DNA from: Bolinopsis microptera
Taxonomy: Eukaryota; Ctenophora; Tentaculata; Lobata; Bolinopsidae
Direction of reading: 5' to 3'
Assembly (NCBI RefSeq): GCF_026151205.1
Contig: NC_087080.1
Span: 13,089,337-13,153,336 of the forward strand
DNA: 64,000 bases
Shown here: positions 1-13,900 of the stretch, piece by piece
Layout of the letters: each line of letters starts with the position of its first letter
Numbering within the stretch: the first letter of the stretch is position 1
Notes under the pieces: model-generated
The model's database searches: none
Told to the model about the DNA's origin: nothing
Seen by the model: the letters and a program-made list of their open reading frames with translations, nothing else
Position numbers and translations under genes: made by a program

Positions 1-1
1 A

Positions 2-310
2 CGGATCCGTTCCCGAACCTTCTCTGACAGCGGACTACAAAAACCAAAGAGTATCCTGAAGAAAACCTCAGCGTATGCTCCTAGAGTTTCCAAAGTTTTT
101 GAAGCAGGAGAGAGCTCAACAGAGAGTTTGTTCAGTGTTGAACAACAGCAGGAAGAGAAGCGACAGAAGATGTTGTCTAATGAGCAGGAGTCTATCAGGA
201 CGGACAGTAGTACGCCGACAGCCGGGCATAAGAATCGTAGAGGGAACTTTATTGTCAGAGCCATCTGGAGCACCAAGAAGAAATTCAAATTTAGTTTGAT
301 CAAGAGGTGA
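2..310 (+). CDS. C-terminal end of an unidentified hydrophilic protein (partial, 5' cut by window edge)
   Basis: One frame stays open from base 2 to a TGA at 308-310, giving about 102 codons with no required start, so it looks like the last exon of a gene that begins outside the window. The peptide is rich in Ser, Lys, Glu and Gln. A central stretch is Gln/Glu/Lys-rich (SVEQQQEEKRQKM), and the last 25 residues are strongly basic and end in KKKFKFSLIKR. No domain is recognised and no membrane segment is present. A cytoplasmic tail or regulatory extension would fit, but that is a guess. The alternative is a chance open frame; its length in AT-rich DNA argues mildly against that. Confidence 0.4.
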   Translation, partial: RIRSRTFSDSGLQKPKSILKKTSAYAPRVSKVFEAGESSTESLFSVEQQQEEKRQKMLSNEQESIRTDSSTPTAGHKNRRGNFIVRAIWSTKKKFKFSLIKR

Positions 311-1339
311 AGATTTACTGAGTGTGGATCGGATGTCGATATCAGATATGATAATGTGAATGTTTAAAGAAATTACCACCTGATCTCTTTAGAATAGTTC
401 ATGTCCATGTAATGTTACAGTTACTACCAGAAGTAGATGAACCGAAGAGAAAGTATTGACAATTAAGGTGATGGTAACATTTAGGAATAGAGTGACTCTG
501 ACTTTAGCAGCATTTAGTAGTACAGTGCTTGAAGAGACTCAGATGTTTTTACGGCTCATCAGATCAGTTGGATTTCAGATGGATTGAGATTAGGGTTTTA
601 ATGAGTGCTCATTAAAAGAACTTTATATCTTACGGAACATATATTAGGACATTGACCTCCTAATGCTATTAACGTGAATAAAGGGACCGTTAAGGTAAGT
701 CAGATGACAGAATGTGTTGTTTCGTAAAGATTAGTGCAAGATATTAGACCTTCACTAGTTTGTAGCTGTGTAGACTGTAGACTGTAGCAGTAGATACAAA
801 ATGTGCCCTTATTGAATTACATTAAGTTATGACAATTATTAGTATCATTGATGAGATGGTCCAAGGACCAAGATGACACATTTGTGACTGTTTCGATTAC
901 TTTTCTTATTACTTGATGGACATATTATATTAGAGAATAGGAAAGTTGCTTGAAAGTAAAACAAGTTATGAGCGTATTGCTTGTAAATTTAGAAGTAGTC
1001 ATGGTGCCCGCACGTGATGTGATGTTGTAGAGAGATTCGGCACAACCATTGCATTTGCATAACATTTTAATTCGATTATGATATGTATTATGTGCAAACT
1101 AAATTCATTTTGTGGTATTATTAATATTTGAATAGTAAGTTATTTAATTTTTTAATAAAACCTACAGTCGCGTTTCTATTGCTTCCAAATATTTTTATTT
1201 GTTTGACCAAGGCGTGGGTGAAATACCAATTTAAACATGGACAAACGTTTAGTATTAGTTTTCTGACTTATCATCGCCATTTACAGTCGGACAAACCAAA
1301 ATATAGCACAAATTTGAGCGACCCATAGCCGTTAGCGAC
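311..1339. other. AT-rich intergenic stretch, nothing recognised
   Basis: No open frame with coding character and no clear repeat is seen. It lies between the partial plus-strand gene and the small inverted-repeat element at 1342. Confidence 0.4.
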
Positions 1340-1341
1340 TA

Positions 1342-1538
1342 CAGTAAAACCCCGATTTACTGCGCCCCGATTTACTAATACTATACCGCAAACCCCGATT
1401 TACAGCGGCTGTTTTCTTTCCCCAAATAGGGTTTAACATGCATAATGTGAACAAACAATACCCCGATTCACCGCAAACCCCGATTTACCGCGGTTGTTTC
1501 CTTCCCCCAAACTCCCGCGGTAAATCGGGGTTTTACTG
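1342..1538. mobile_element. 197 bp MITE, pogo/Tigger-like termini (CAGTAAAACCCCGATTTA)
   Basis: The left end reads cagtaaaaccccgattta and the right end is its inverted complement (taaatcggggttttactg). Both sit next to TA dinucleotides, as expected for Tc1/mariner/pogo-type insertion. The interior is built of repeated 'accccgatttaccgc' segments. Related partial copies occur at about 42645-42775 and 57355-57415. There is no coding capacity, so it is non-autonomous. Confidence 0.75.
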
Positions 1539-1946
1539 TAATAAGAAAAGCTCATTAAAAAATAAACTATTTTATTTTAGTCCAACCTAGCTTGTAGCTA
1601 AGCAATTTTACTATTCTTAGGTTGGCCATAGCAGAAATGTTAAACAGTATTGCAATCATTCGATTACTGCTCCATAATTGAGCTTATTTCTGAATATTCC
1701 CCAAAGGATACAATTTGTCTTCATAATAAAACTTGATAAAAGTGTAAAAATTGTACAAGACGTAATTTATAAGTATTAAGCGCGCAATAATAAAATTGTC
1801 TCATAAATCATAATTATAATGATCCAAATATAAACCACGAAATAAACCCGTACCAGTATTCAGTATTATGCAAACTTCAGTTCTTAGATTAAACCAGTAA
1901 ATCATTGATAACAACTATTATCTATCAACATAAATCTGTCCGGTTA

Positions 1947-4900
1947 TCATATCTTCGTTTCATCGCTATTCTTCCTGCTACTAAGTTTAGGAGATATCTC
2001 GGAAGGGGAAGTAGCACGATTATCTGACAGATCCTTCTCCATCTTCTTCTTTTTCTGAACTCTCTTCTTCAGGTTCTCCAGATGTAGGACCATGTTGGGG
2101 TTCTCCAGGTCCTCAGCTAAGCTGAAACAGGACCGCTCGTCATAATCCTGCGGAAGGAAAATAGAAATTTAGGTTACAGTGAATTCCAAGAAGATGTGTT
2201 AAAATGAGGTCTATAAGGGACGTTAATTAATCGTTCTGAGTCTCCCATTAAAATTGCAAGTTTAAAGAAAAAGACAATACTTATTAGCTCACCTTTGCTT
2301 GAATGTCAGCCCCATTCTCAACAAGACGTGTTAACATATCGAAATCATTGTTATACACTGCCCAGCATAGAGTTGAAACCTGGTCATAGTAGTATTATTG
2401 GTCATATGCTCCATCAATATTTTACATATTGCAATGTCGAAAGAAGAATCCATTCGGTTTTAGACACAACACTATACAATCAGGAATATCAGCTGAAAAT
2501 GAAGAATAAGCACAAGCACTGACCTCCATCTCTTTTGTCATGGATAGTTTAGCTCCTGCGCTCCTGAGATGTTTGCACACATTGTCGTGTTTATGCTGCA
2601 CTGCTTCAAAGAGTGGGGAGTAACCGAACCTTAGGGAGGTGACTCAAGTCAGAGCATGGAGGGTTTTAACAATTAACTTTAGGGTTTGTTGAACTACAGT
2701 ACGTGCATCGGACTACAGTACGTGCATCGGACTACACTACGTGTCGAACTAGAGTAATTGTACCGACTCAAGTGAGAGCATGATGTGTTACGGATCACAT
2801 TTATTGGGATGACAGTATTAAATTGGATTTCTTATAAGAGCACCAAGATGCTGTTTAGGGAATTTATTTTATTATCAATAAATTACAGGACACTTAATTG
2901 GCTTTGGACCGTCATAGAAATTCTCCCAACATAGCAGTTCTTTCCCAACATAACAATTGTACAACTACGTCATGTACACAGATATAAGGCTCAACCTGTC
3001 CAGGGCGTTAACATCTGCGTGGTTCCAGATGAGTAGTTTAGTGGACTCCAGGTCCCCAACAGAGGTTGCTATGTGGAGTGGGGTCCTGTTATCATAGTCT
3101 TTCACCTGACGGAACATTTGTAGTCAGGTAGATTATCCACTTACAGTTACAGATATCAATTAATAAGTTAATAGAAAAGGTGACAGTCGAGACTATAAAT
3201 TTGCCTTCTAAAAATAACGGTTTATATGGGTATTTTTGTCGTTCTGCGCATATGATGAGCTTACACACTGGAAATACTAAATCACCTCAGATTTATTTTT
3301 ACAATATGAATTACAATATAAAAAGTTTCCTTGTGTTTCAAAAACGCCAGTATAATACTCACGTTGAGGTCAAGGTCGAGGTGTATGAGGCGCTGGAGAG
3401 TGTCATGTTCTTGCATGTACACCAAAGCACATATCAGCGAGGGAACCAGTGCCTGGTGGGGTATTAAATATGTTACCATAACAACTAGATCTGTTGCCAT
3501 ATCTAATTTCTGATAACAACTGATAAATACAAGATCCGTTGTTACTCTATGCTACAAATTATAGCTTTTGTTAACGAGATGAAAGAAATACTTGCTGTTC
3601 ATGATGAAATAATGCTTAGACATTTAATTTTGCTATAAAAGGTGCTCAATACTTCTTACAACTAACATGAAACGGAAATGTGTATTTATTCAAACTTCAA
3701 ATAATCGCTAAAAAACAGCAATGACATGCTGTATAGCCGGTTGCTATAGCAGTGACATGCGGACGACATTCAGACTCACAGCGTTAACCGGGTCCAAATT
3801 TCTAGGCTTGATATCAAAACTATCAGCCCTCGTCAATAACGGGGTGGATTCTGTCTGAGATAATGATCTATTTGGGGTAAGGAAAATGCAATTTTAAGAG
3901 GTAAAGGGCTACTGATAAGATCCAGACTTGTACTTGAATAATAGGCCCGTTAACGCTGTGAGAAATCTAACTATAATTTTTTCGGTATGAAATATCGCCT
4001 CTAGATATGTTTATCCTCTTACGAAGGTTGATTTATGACAAGGTTTCTTATTGCATTTTGTAATTGCACTCCATCGACAAACTGGACAGTGCAAATATTA
4101 CAAATATCAAAAACTATAAAACTTACTGCCTCCATTGCTTCATCTTTTCTGTTTTCTTTAAGTAGAGCCATGAGAACTGTGGAGATCAGATCAGCGTCTA
4201 GGTGCTTAGCAGCAATCCTGAAACAATTTGGGGATAAGAAAACAAAATCTTTAATGTGTTTTGAACTTTTGAATGCAAAATATAGTCGATTATAAGATAC
4301 TTGAGTCTTTATAAAAAATGAAACATTTGAATTATAAAAATGGTTAAAATGGAGGTGAAGTAGGAACAGTTCCTACTTCATTTCCATTTTAACCATTTTG
4401 AGAATCCAGCTAAGGAACCAAGCAACTGTAAATTGAGCAAACCTTGCAGCCCGGATTGGTTGGTAGGGGAACTTGGTCTCCATGTACTCCGCAACATTTG
4501 GATTTTCTATAACTAAACTGCCAAAGCATTCCATCGGCGTGTTGCCCCATCTATCTGCGAAGATGTTAACTTAAGTGTTTTATTATAGAAAGTGCTTTAC
4601 AGAAAATGGAGAAATAAAACAGTTGATGGTACATTAGGTTCTGATAGAAATATTTCTGTTTCTGTCGACACAGCAACGTCACAACCAACCACTTAGTTAT
4701 TCATTTTTGGTTTTCGAATCGCAGTTTGTATTGCTCTTTAACTTTTTTTTCGACAACACCATGCACTATGCAGCCTATATAATAATTGTAGCGCGGACCA
4801 GTAGTGCATTGCACAACAAGCATCTTATAAATAATCGATCGGTCGTTCAATCAATCAATTTACATTAACGTATTAACTAAAGTTATGATCGATTTAAAAT

Positions 4901-7900
4901 CCATAGGTAAATGCTGAAAAACCAAAAATTGCTCTAAACTTTATTGCAATTCGACATTTTTGAGACTAGTTAAGCATTAATTTTATATTTTATAATTCGT
5001 TGTCTGAGAAAGTGATCTGTGTTGAAGCTAGTAATATATTAATATATAGGATTCACGATTATTTTACTCGTCCGAAAAGAATGCATGGTATGAGCCTAAA
5101 TATCAAAAAGCGAACCTTTCAGTTCCTTATTGGCGCTATATGTCTCCAGGATCTTCATAGCCGTTCTGTTCTTCCTCGAGTACGCAATGTGCAATGCTGT
5201 TCTGTTGTCATAATCCCGTAAACTGCAGTCCACTCCACATTGTAGCCAAACCTGCTCAAAAAGGGTCTTTCACATATTACTTAATCACTACCTAATAAAT
5301 GACGGAATATGTGACGGAATATGTGACATAATAGGTGAGGTAATATTATATCTGAGGCTTTATTCGTATCCATTTCGTAATGCAACTAGCAAGCATTAAG
5401 TATAGGCACCCACAATAGAAACCTTGTTCATATATTTTATATTATTCATCCATTTATTTTATACTATATTTATTTTACATATATATCATATATTATGTAT
5501 TATCATGTAATATATTTATTATATTCATTTATATCAGCTCATAACACCTACCTCAAGAAGATCATGGTCTTCGTTGTAAACTTGGTAACAGAGAGTTGAT
5601 GCGATCGCTGTTTTAGGCAAATACACTTTACCTGAAAATGGAATGAAGTAACAAAGTTTATCCAATGTTTAATGTTTATCTAGTGTTTATATCTAGAGGA
5701 GTTTAAACAGATACTAAGTACTGACCTCTCTAACAAGTATTATCATAACATTGATTAGTGTTACGATGTTAGAGCTAAAGTGACAGCTGTGTCAATAGAT
5801 TATATAAAAAGTAGTTAGTTTAAAATAAACTTGATAAACATTAGCCCACCTCCTTTGGAGTGAATAAGTTTAGCGAGCTCGGTGTTTCCTGCCTTCAAAG
5901 CGTCTGATAGCGGAGTATTACTGTAGTTATCTTTAGAGTTGACATCAGCGTTCCAGCTCAACAGGAGATTTACCACATCCTGGTTGTTCTCTGCTGCTGC
6001 TATGTGAAGAGGGCAACGTCCATCGTAGTCACTGTAAAAAAAGTTTGCAGTTGACTCTAGACCAGATTTAAACGAAAAAGCAACTTAATGGAAAATTGTT
6101 TAAATAAGTTTGTTCGACTTCCGATAAGGGACATTAATTAGGATAGAGCGAAATGCTTCAAAACCAAAACATACTAGTACATACAAGTAAAGGCGCCAAA
6201 AACTCATATACAATTCGTAGTACAATCAAAAACACATACACAATTATTGTGATCACATGAAACAATTATAATGTTCTAGTTGAGAATCTTATTCTTATTT
6301 TTGAGGAACTCGGCTGACATTGCTTGTTTGTCCTCTTTTCGTATTCTCAAAGTTTCGTGTATGTTCCAGATATTGTTAAAGACATTTTGCATCTGACGCC
6401 CCCGGGCAACCCTCAACTGAAAGAAACCGGACAATTTATTAACTTCTCCACTTTCGCCACGGTTAAACACTTTGACGTTTGGACAGTCCACCACTTTCTT
6501 CCCCGCAGCTTTGAGTCTCAAAAAGAGATCCTTGTGTTCCATGATCTTCAGCTCCTCACTCCAGCAGCCAACCTCTAAAATATCAGCTGTTTTCGCCATG
6601 AAAAAGTTGACGGCTGTATCACATCTCGTGCAAGATGGAAAACCAGGGATTGTTTCGTTGGCATAGTAACAGGCCCCTTCGTAATATTTCAATTTTTGCT
6701 CACTTGTTCGTTGGTCGTTTTCGTCAAGGGAAGTAAACCATAAAAATCCAGAAAAGTATTTTGTTCTATGAAATTTACCACCGACCAGGGATGCATCTGT
6801 AGTGTCCAGAATCTCTGCCAAAAGTTCTATGTCAGTTCTGTTGTATACAATGAAGTCGTCATCAAATAGAAGGAAATATTTCGTCTGAACTAGTTTCACA
6901 GCTAGTGTCCTCCCTAGGGATATTCCCAGATCTGACTTGTCTCCAATTATATACTGCAGATTAGGGAAAGAGGCTATTTTACTCATCATTTCATCTGGAT
7001 ATGGGCCAACTCCATCATCATACGCGATCATTGGAATATCGTAGCCTTTGGTGTCTCTGATGGATCGAGCAAGTCGTAACACAAGATGAGGCCTTCTAGC
7101 AGTTTTGATCACTGCAGTAACACACTCAGATAAGTTGTAACACCTTTTTACCTCGCTAGAAGGGAGTAGCTTCACAGGGGGTGGTCTCTTGTTTATATTG
7201 CAAGCAGGAAAGTTACAGTCAGGATTGTCTGCTGGTGCTGGCTGCGAAAGAGCTTTTCTTCTGGCGATAAAGTTGGTCTCTTCTAGAAGGGTTACACGCG
7301 ACAGAGTCTCAATGCAGTCTCCGAAAAAAACGGGTGATTTTTCGGAACGTTTTTCAACTGTCTTTCCTGTAAATTCTTTGCGAGAAACACAAAACTCAGC
7401 CCCATGAGAACTATCAATGAGCTGAAGGTATGATTCGTTCACAACGCGAAAGCTAGCTGCAGTTGAGCATTCTCCCAACTTTAGGGGGCGTGGTTGAATT
7501 TCTTCCGTTGTCAAGGTAACGCAGAGTCCAGAGCTGGAGTAAGCTAATTTACCATCTTGTAGGAAGTGAAATGTATGATGCTGAGTGGGATCACAGAATG
7601 CGTACTCCAGATTGGACCCATTTGATGATATGATACACTTCCCATCCTCGACTAGTTGGATCCGAAAGTGGGGGTTTGCCCCGTCCAATGGTATGTGTGA
7701 GATGTATATGCCATAACTTATTTGCCCTTGAATCAATAGGTGGATCACTGACGGAAATGAAATTACTATATAGAGAAGAACAAATAGGAAGATTATTTTC
7801 TTGGCAGTCGTGGATCTGAGCCTCCCTGCCATTTTCTGCTGAATTGAAAATTTATTGATTACTGGCGACGAAATGAAAGTCTCCACTCACTATTAAACAA

Positions 7901-10900
7901 AATAAATCATTTACTGTCGAAGGTTCGTGTGTTACAGCTAGGTAAAGAGTTATTTCAACGTTCGTCTATGAAAAAGGCATGAACATCGAAATTACAACAT
8001 TATGTAAGTTCCTGAAGTACCATCATAACAAAACAGCAGCACGACTTTCCGCAAAAAACCGTAAAAGATATATATTAAGTACAACTTTTTTGAATGGTTC
8101 AAAATAACGTTAAATTTTGATAATCAGCAGTCCTATTTGATTGGGCACTATAAAACAAAGGCAAGAAAAGAAACAACGAGTAGGAGGTAAAAGTATATTC
8201 CCTGCCCACCCAAACAGCGAGTGGGAGGTATTTAAGTATTCCTTGCCCTCCCAAACAGCGAGTGGGAGGTATAAGTATTCCTTGCCCTCCCAAACGGCGA
8301 GTTCGAGGTATTAGTATTCCTTGCCCTCCCAAACAGCGAGTGCGAGGTATAAGTATTCCATGCCCTCCCAAACAGCGAGTGCGAGGTATAAGTATTCCTT
8401 GCCATCCCAAACAACGAGTGCGAGGTATAAGTATTCCTTGCCCCCCCCCCCCCCCCAAACAGCGAATTCGAGGTATAAAAATTGCTTGACCACATCAAGG
8501 CCCCCTCTCTAAAATTGTATAGTACCGATTTCTTCTCAAGAAACACATTGTTATTGTTCATCGTGTCTTGTGAGGTAGTCACAATACTCACAATCAACAA
8601 TGTTCACAAATTTCAAACTCATAATACAAGTACAACGTGAGTGTACCTCATCACTTTATTCTTTTATTCCTACTGAGACTCGTGTTTGTAATACAAGAGA
8701 ACCGCAGGGAATTGTATGATCTGTATAATGAACTGCGAGAGAAAAGTTTCCCTGACCTTGCAAAAGGTCGAAGAAAAACCTAACCACTCTGTTGTACCTT
8801 GTCTAATAAAAAGTAAAGAATGATAAAAGTAAAATTCTAATCAGTTACCGCACTTAAATTTAAGGGGGGGGGGGGGTTCACCCCGAAAAACCAGGACCGG
8901 TGACCGAACTTTTGAGGGGGTCCCGGACCCCAACCGCCAAACGGTGCCCGCAGGGCAGCCACGCCCATATTTGGTCCAAATCAGGCCCAATTTAGCCAAA
9001 TACCCTGAACATGCCCAAAACCCAGATTTTAGGTGCTCTTCTTGTAGCTAGTGGTCCCCTGAACTCGTATATGAATTTTCATCAAGATTGGACAAAAATG
9101 ACTGAGTTATGAGCCAAAACCCATATGACCATAATTGGGCATACGCACCAAATTTGATCGATTTTGGCTCATAAGTTGGTCAATATTTTTGAATGAAACC
9201 AACTTTATATGGAAGGTAAGCCTATACTACACATTCTCTATGATTATCAGCTCAATATCTACCTAACTGTTTGCCCGGCAAATTTCAGAATTTGGCCGCC
9301 AATTTTTTTTAAAGGCCTAACTCAAAATTCTAATACAAAACTTAAGGTCATGAGGCGATTCTACGTCGATTCTGAAAATTTCATGAACAAATATATATGA
9401 AACCCTATTGAGTTCTATTGTTTTGAGCGAAGTCAGTTTTGCAAATATCGCGAACTGAGATATGGGCGATTTTGTTCATTTTTTGCAACTATTTGAACAC
9501 AGAATCCACAGTTAGGTAGATATTGAGCTGATAATCATAGAGAATGTGTAGTATAGGCTTACCTTCCATATAAAGTTGGTTTCATTCAAAAATATTGGTA
9601 TTTGACCAATTTATGGGCCAAAATCGATCAAATTTGGTGCGTATGCCCAAATATGGTCATATGGTTTTTGGCTCATAACTCAGTCATTGTTTGTCCAATC
9701 TTGATGAAAATTCATATACGAGTTCAGGGGACCACTAGCTACAAGTAAAGCACCTTAAATCTGGGTTTTGGGCATGTTCAGGGTATTTGGCTAAATTGGG
9801 CCTAATTTGGACCAAATATGGGCGTGGCTGCCCCGCGGGCACCGTTTGGCGGTTGGGGTCCGGGACCCCCTCAAAAGTTCGGTCACCGGTCCTAGTTTGT
9901 TGGTCAACTACTATCTCGAAACTAAGTTTCACAAAAAAATCAGGGTGAACCCCCCCCTCCCCTTAAAACAAGTGTTCTCACATAAAACAAGTGGATCCTG
10001 CTGATACGGGACTTGAATTCGGCTTGAATCCTAGACTACTAGATGAAACCTTGATATAATGACAAGTAACGAGTAATGAATGAGATTAGATAGTACTCTT
10101 TGGACATGTATTGAGATTTGGTATCTCTAAACTTCTAGAATACTGGGACTTCACCTTGAATTCCCAGCTTGACGTGAAATCCTATTGATTTGTGGTTACA
10201 ACAACTTGAAACTGTTACTGCTGACATGTTGGTTCATGTGGCGGCTATGACCGTGTTCAGAGGCAACATATTATAAGTGTGGCAAAATGTTGCGAAAAGT
10301 GCGTTTCCGCACTTGCCTAAATTTGCTTAATGTGCGGCGAATTTGGCGAAAAGTGCTGCTCAAGTGCAGCGAGTTTGGGCCTTACGGGTCTGGGCCTAGC
10401 TATAAACGTCTTCAAAAATGCTTGTAAAAATGGCCAAAAACTATGAACACTCCCTAACAACAAAAGAGCAACTGATAAAAGATATGATTATTATGACTCT
10501 GATCGGGAACCGGACACGATTTGACGGCAAGATTATATTCCATTTCTATGTTTTATCAAAAGATGACTTTTTGGCGCTCTGGTCGGAATATACAAAATAT
10601 TTAGTATCGAGATAAACGATTCATTAAGTTAATCTAGCCAATATTTTGAGTTTTTAAAACAAATTGTGTGAAAAAGTGCGGAAAAACGACTGTTTATAGT
10701 GAGAATCAGTGCCACCGTATTTATATGTTGCTTCTGAACGTGTTCGCTGATTTTTCGGTGTATTGGTTGAATAATCGATGGCTCCAATTTTTCGACCTAT
10801 CAGTACAGTGCACAGTTAAATATTTATCATATCAAAGTACACAAGACCTTTAGTACCTCGATAGGAATTCCGATTACTGAAAAATAAATGAGAAGACCGG

Positions 10901-13900
10901 TGCTCTAAGTCAAAGTTTGTCATTACCCGCATATTTAGTTGTCTTTCTTAAATACTATAGCTAAAGGCTTTAAGTTTAAGAACTACTGCGTTCACTAGGT
11001 TTTTACAACTTTAACAGCTGTGAGTGCTTAAAAACTGTATTTAGAAAATATCATCAACATGCAGCTGCAATCAGTATCACCACATGCAGCTGCAAATATT
11101 TATCCCTGAGTCCAGTTTGAGGGGGCTGAATTTGTCCATTATCCGGAGGTATGGCTATCTTCAGTGAGGGCGGTTTGAGCTCTCCTGACATCTATGTTGG
11201 AGTATCTTGTATATGTCTTTCCATCCTCTGTACAGTCCTCAACTCCTTGGTGCTCCTTCGCAACTACCACAAGAACAGTTCTGTAGCCAGGAGTCTCTAC
11301 ATCTGTCTGTGTGTTACAGATCTTCTCACAGCCTGGGTCTTGCTGGTTCCTTACTCTGTTCTCAAGCGCTTAAAGAGCCAGATATCCAGGGTGAAGACAG
11401 TGAAGGGGTATCTAGCGATCAAGAGGACATTAAGAGAAGGTATGTTGCAGATTTGTCAAATAAGATACACCATATTATTGGCTGGACAGTTTCTTTGGCT
11501 CCAAACCATGTCACCGCTTTCTTAGCCATGACCCGCTACTGTCAAATGAAATATCCTTTTCAGCCGATACGATCAAAACATGTCATGTTAGCAGTTTTCT
11601 TTTCTCTAGCTTGGATTCCAGTGGTTATGAGCTTCTCGTTATTTATTGAAAGAGAAGGAACCGAAATAGACATTTTAAAACTTCATAATGCAGTCATGAC
11701 CGCGAAAGATGCGCATATATTTGGAATTGTTACTACAATAAAGATCTACCAACTGATAATCAATACTCCGACAGTCCTGCTCCAGCTCTGTGCTATGATA
11801 TCTTCTATCTTTACTATATACGTGATAATCAAGTCATTCCTAAAACCAGCAGCTGGTGGACGTGGACGTTGCAATACTAAAAGCACCGTAAGAATTCTCA
11901 TAACAAATTTGGGAAGTTTTATCGCTGTATTATCTTACGCAAATGTGATAAGCGCAGGAGATAACGATGACCTTAACGAATTATCACTTGGAACAGGAAT
12001 AAGGGTTCTTGTTACCACTTTGATTGTCCCATCACTATTGTCTACCATCAACCCAATAATTTACATTATTTTCGCGTCTGGATGTTCATTCAAGTTCAAA
12101 ATCATGCCGGAAAGAAACGTTTAAATTTGCGTATGGAGCAAAGAAATAAACTCTTTTGAACTTTTTAGTTAAATTCTAATGAAATTTCTAAAAGTCTAAT
12201 TCTTTATTTGATGAAGACAGTCGCGTTAAGTTTTCTCCTCACACGACAATTTCATGATAGGGCACTTATTTGATTTAAAGTCTTGTTCTTGACTAAATTA
12301 TATTTTGCACATTATTAGATGTACCTTATCGGATCTTATCTGAACGGACATTAAATTAGCGCTAGAGGCCCTAACGTTCATCTTAATGTCCGTTCAAACA
12401 TCAAATAAAGTTCGTTCATTTAAGGTTCGTCCAAGTTAAAGTCCGTTGAATTTTTTTCAATAATGTTTCCATTTCGAACTTTTTGTCCAGAATATGACAT
12501 CTATGAGAACTTTATTGTGCCGTAAGTTAACGACGGAAAGGTTCTCCTTGGTCTGCCGGAGGCACTGAAAACTTTAGTAGTATATGATGTTTTCGAGGGT
12601 CACTTGGCGGAAAAAGTCAACGACATTATGGCACTCAACAACATAGTTCATGAGCTATTGAGCTAGTCCCCGCCAACATGACAAACTTGTTCCAACCTCT
12701 AGATATTACGGAAAACCTCTAGATATTACGGTAAATCGTGTTGCCAAGGAAATTGTCCGACGTTGTTATAGTTCATATTACTGCAGGGGAGGTAATGAAA
12801 CAGTGCTAGGAAAGCTCCATGTGATGTTAAGGTTAACCTAAAGTTGTCTAAGATAAAACCACTTCACGCCGAATGGCTTGTAAAAGTTAACACTGAAATG
12901 CAGCATTGAAAAAGGTTTCCATAATTAAGCTAGAAATCACTGATGCTTTAAGCATGGACTATTTCATGCACGAAAACCCATTTGATGAAGATGATATGTG
13001 ATATAAGACACTGATCATGTACACATGTTTTAACATTTTTACTGTTTAACGACTGTTTTTTCTTACTTACTGTATAAAAATAGATTTAAAAATCATTTGC
13101 TGAAATAAAAAAACGTCAAAAAATGAAATAAATTCGGATTTTTGATGGTTTTAAATGCCTTCTAGTTCATATTAATGTCCGTTCATAATTATGTCCGTTC
13201 ATTTAATGTCCGTCCAAATAAGGTCCGATAAGGTATCATATCTTCTTCTCTGTAAATCAGTTACCATTTATACTTCTGAAGAGCTATCTATGTTTGAATC
13301 CCTCCAAGAAATTCAGTGTTATGATGGGGACGGGGTAATCTAGGAAATTTAATAAAAGATGTTTTTATGACCTGCTAAAATGTTAGACTGAATTTTTCAT
13401 TCAGTATATTCATAATCATACAGTGTACAACCGTATGGCTAAATCATTTGGTGCGTTAAGGTTGAGTAACATCAAATGAATTTGATGAGTATTGAATACG
13501 ATCATATCCAATATTTTTTATTAGAAATGTATCTTATGCTACGCAGATATATTTGTCTCAGGGAGTCTGGGTCCCCCTCCCCAGTATTTAGTTTTAAACA
13601 TATCCTTGAAACCATATTTAACCCCATCTCTATCGCCTCGTTTAGAATTTCCGTTGCCTGTACTTTTTGAAACACTAATCTAATGATAAAAGGATTAACA
13701 TATTTTTCAAAATCATTCTCAATCTGGTTGAAGTAGAAGAAACCGTTGACGACAACCAATCACCCGAGGATGCAGGGATCATGGGTCCGTCCGACGGACC
13801 CATGATCCCTGCCGTCCGTCGCCCAACTAATACTTAATAGTAATGATGAATACTACAAAGTTTAATTTCTGTTGTTATTCTCCCTATACTAATACTGTTA

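Noticed and set aside
8171-8490. CRISPR-like regular repeats
   Set aside because: The units are contiguous diverged tandem repeats with no unique spacers, in an intron-bearing animal-type genome.
11440-11450. Mini-intron gtatgttgcag explaining the receptor frame change
   Set aside because: 11 bp is far too short for a spliceosomal intron, and the frame change fits better near 11365-11385.
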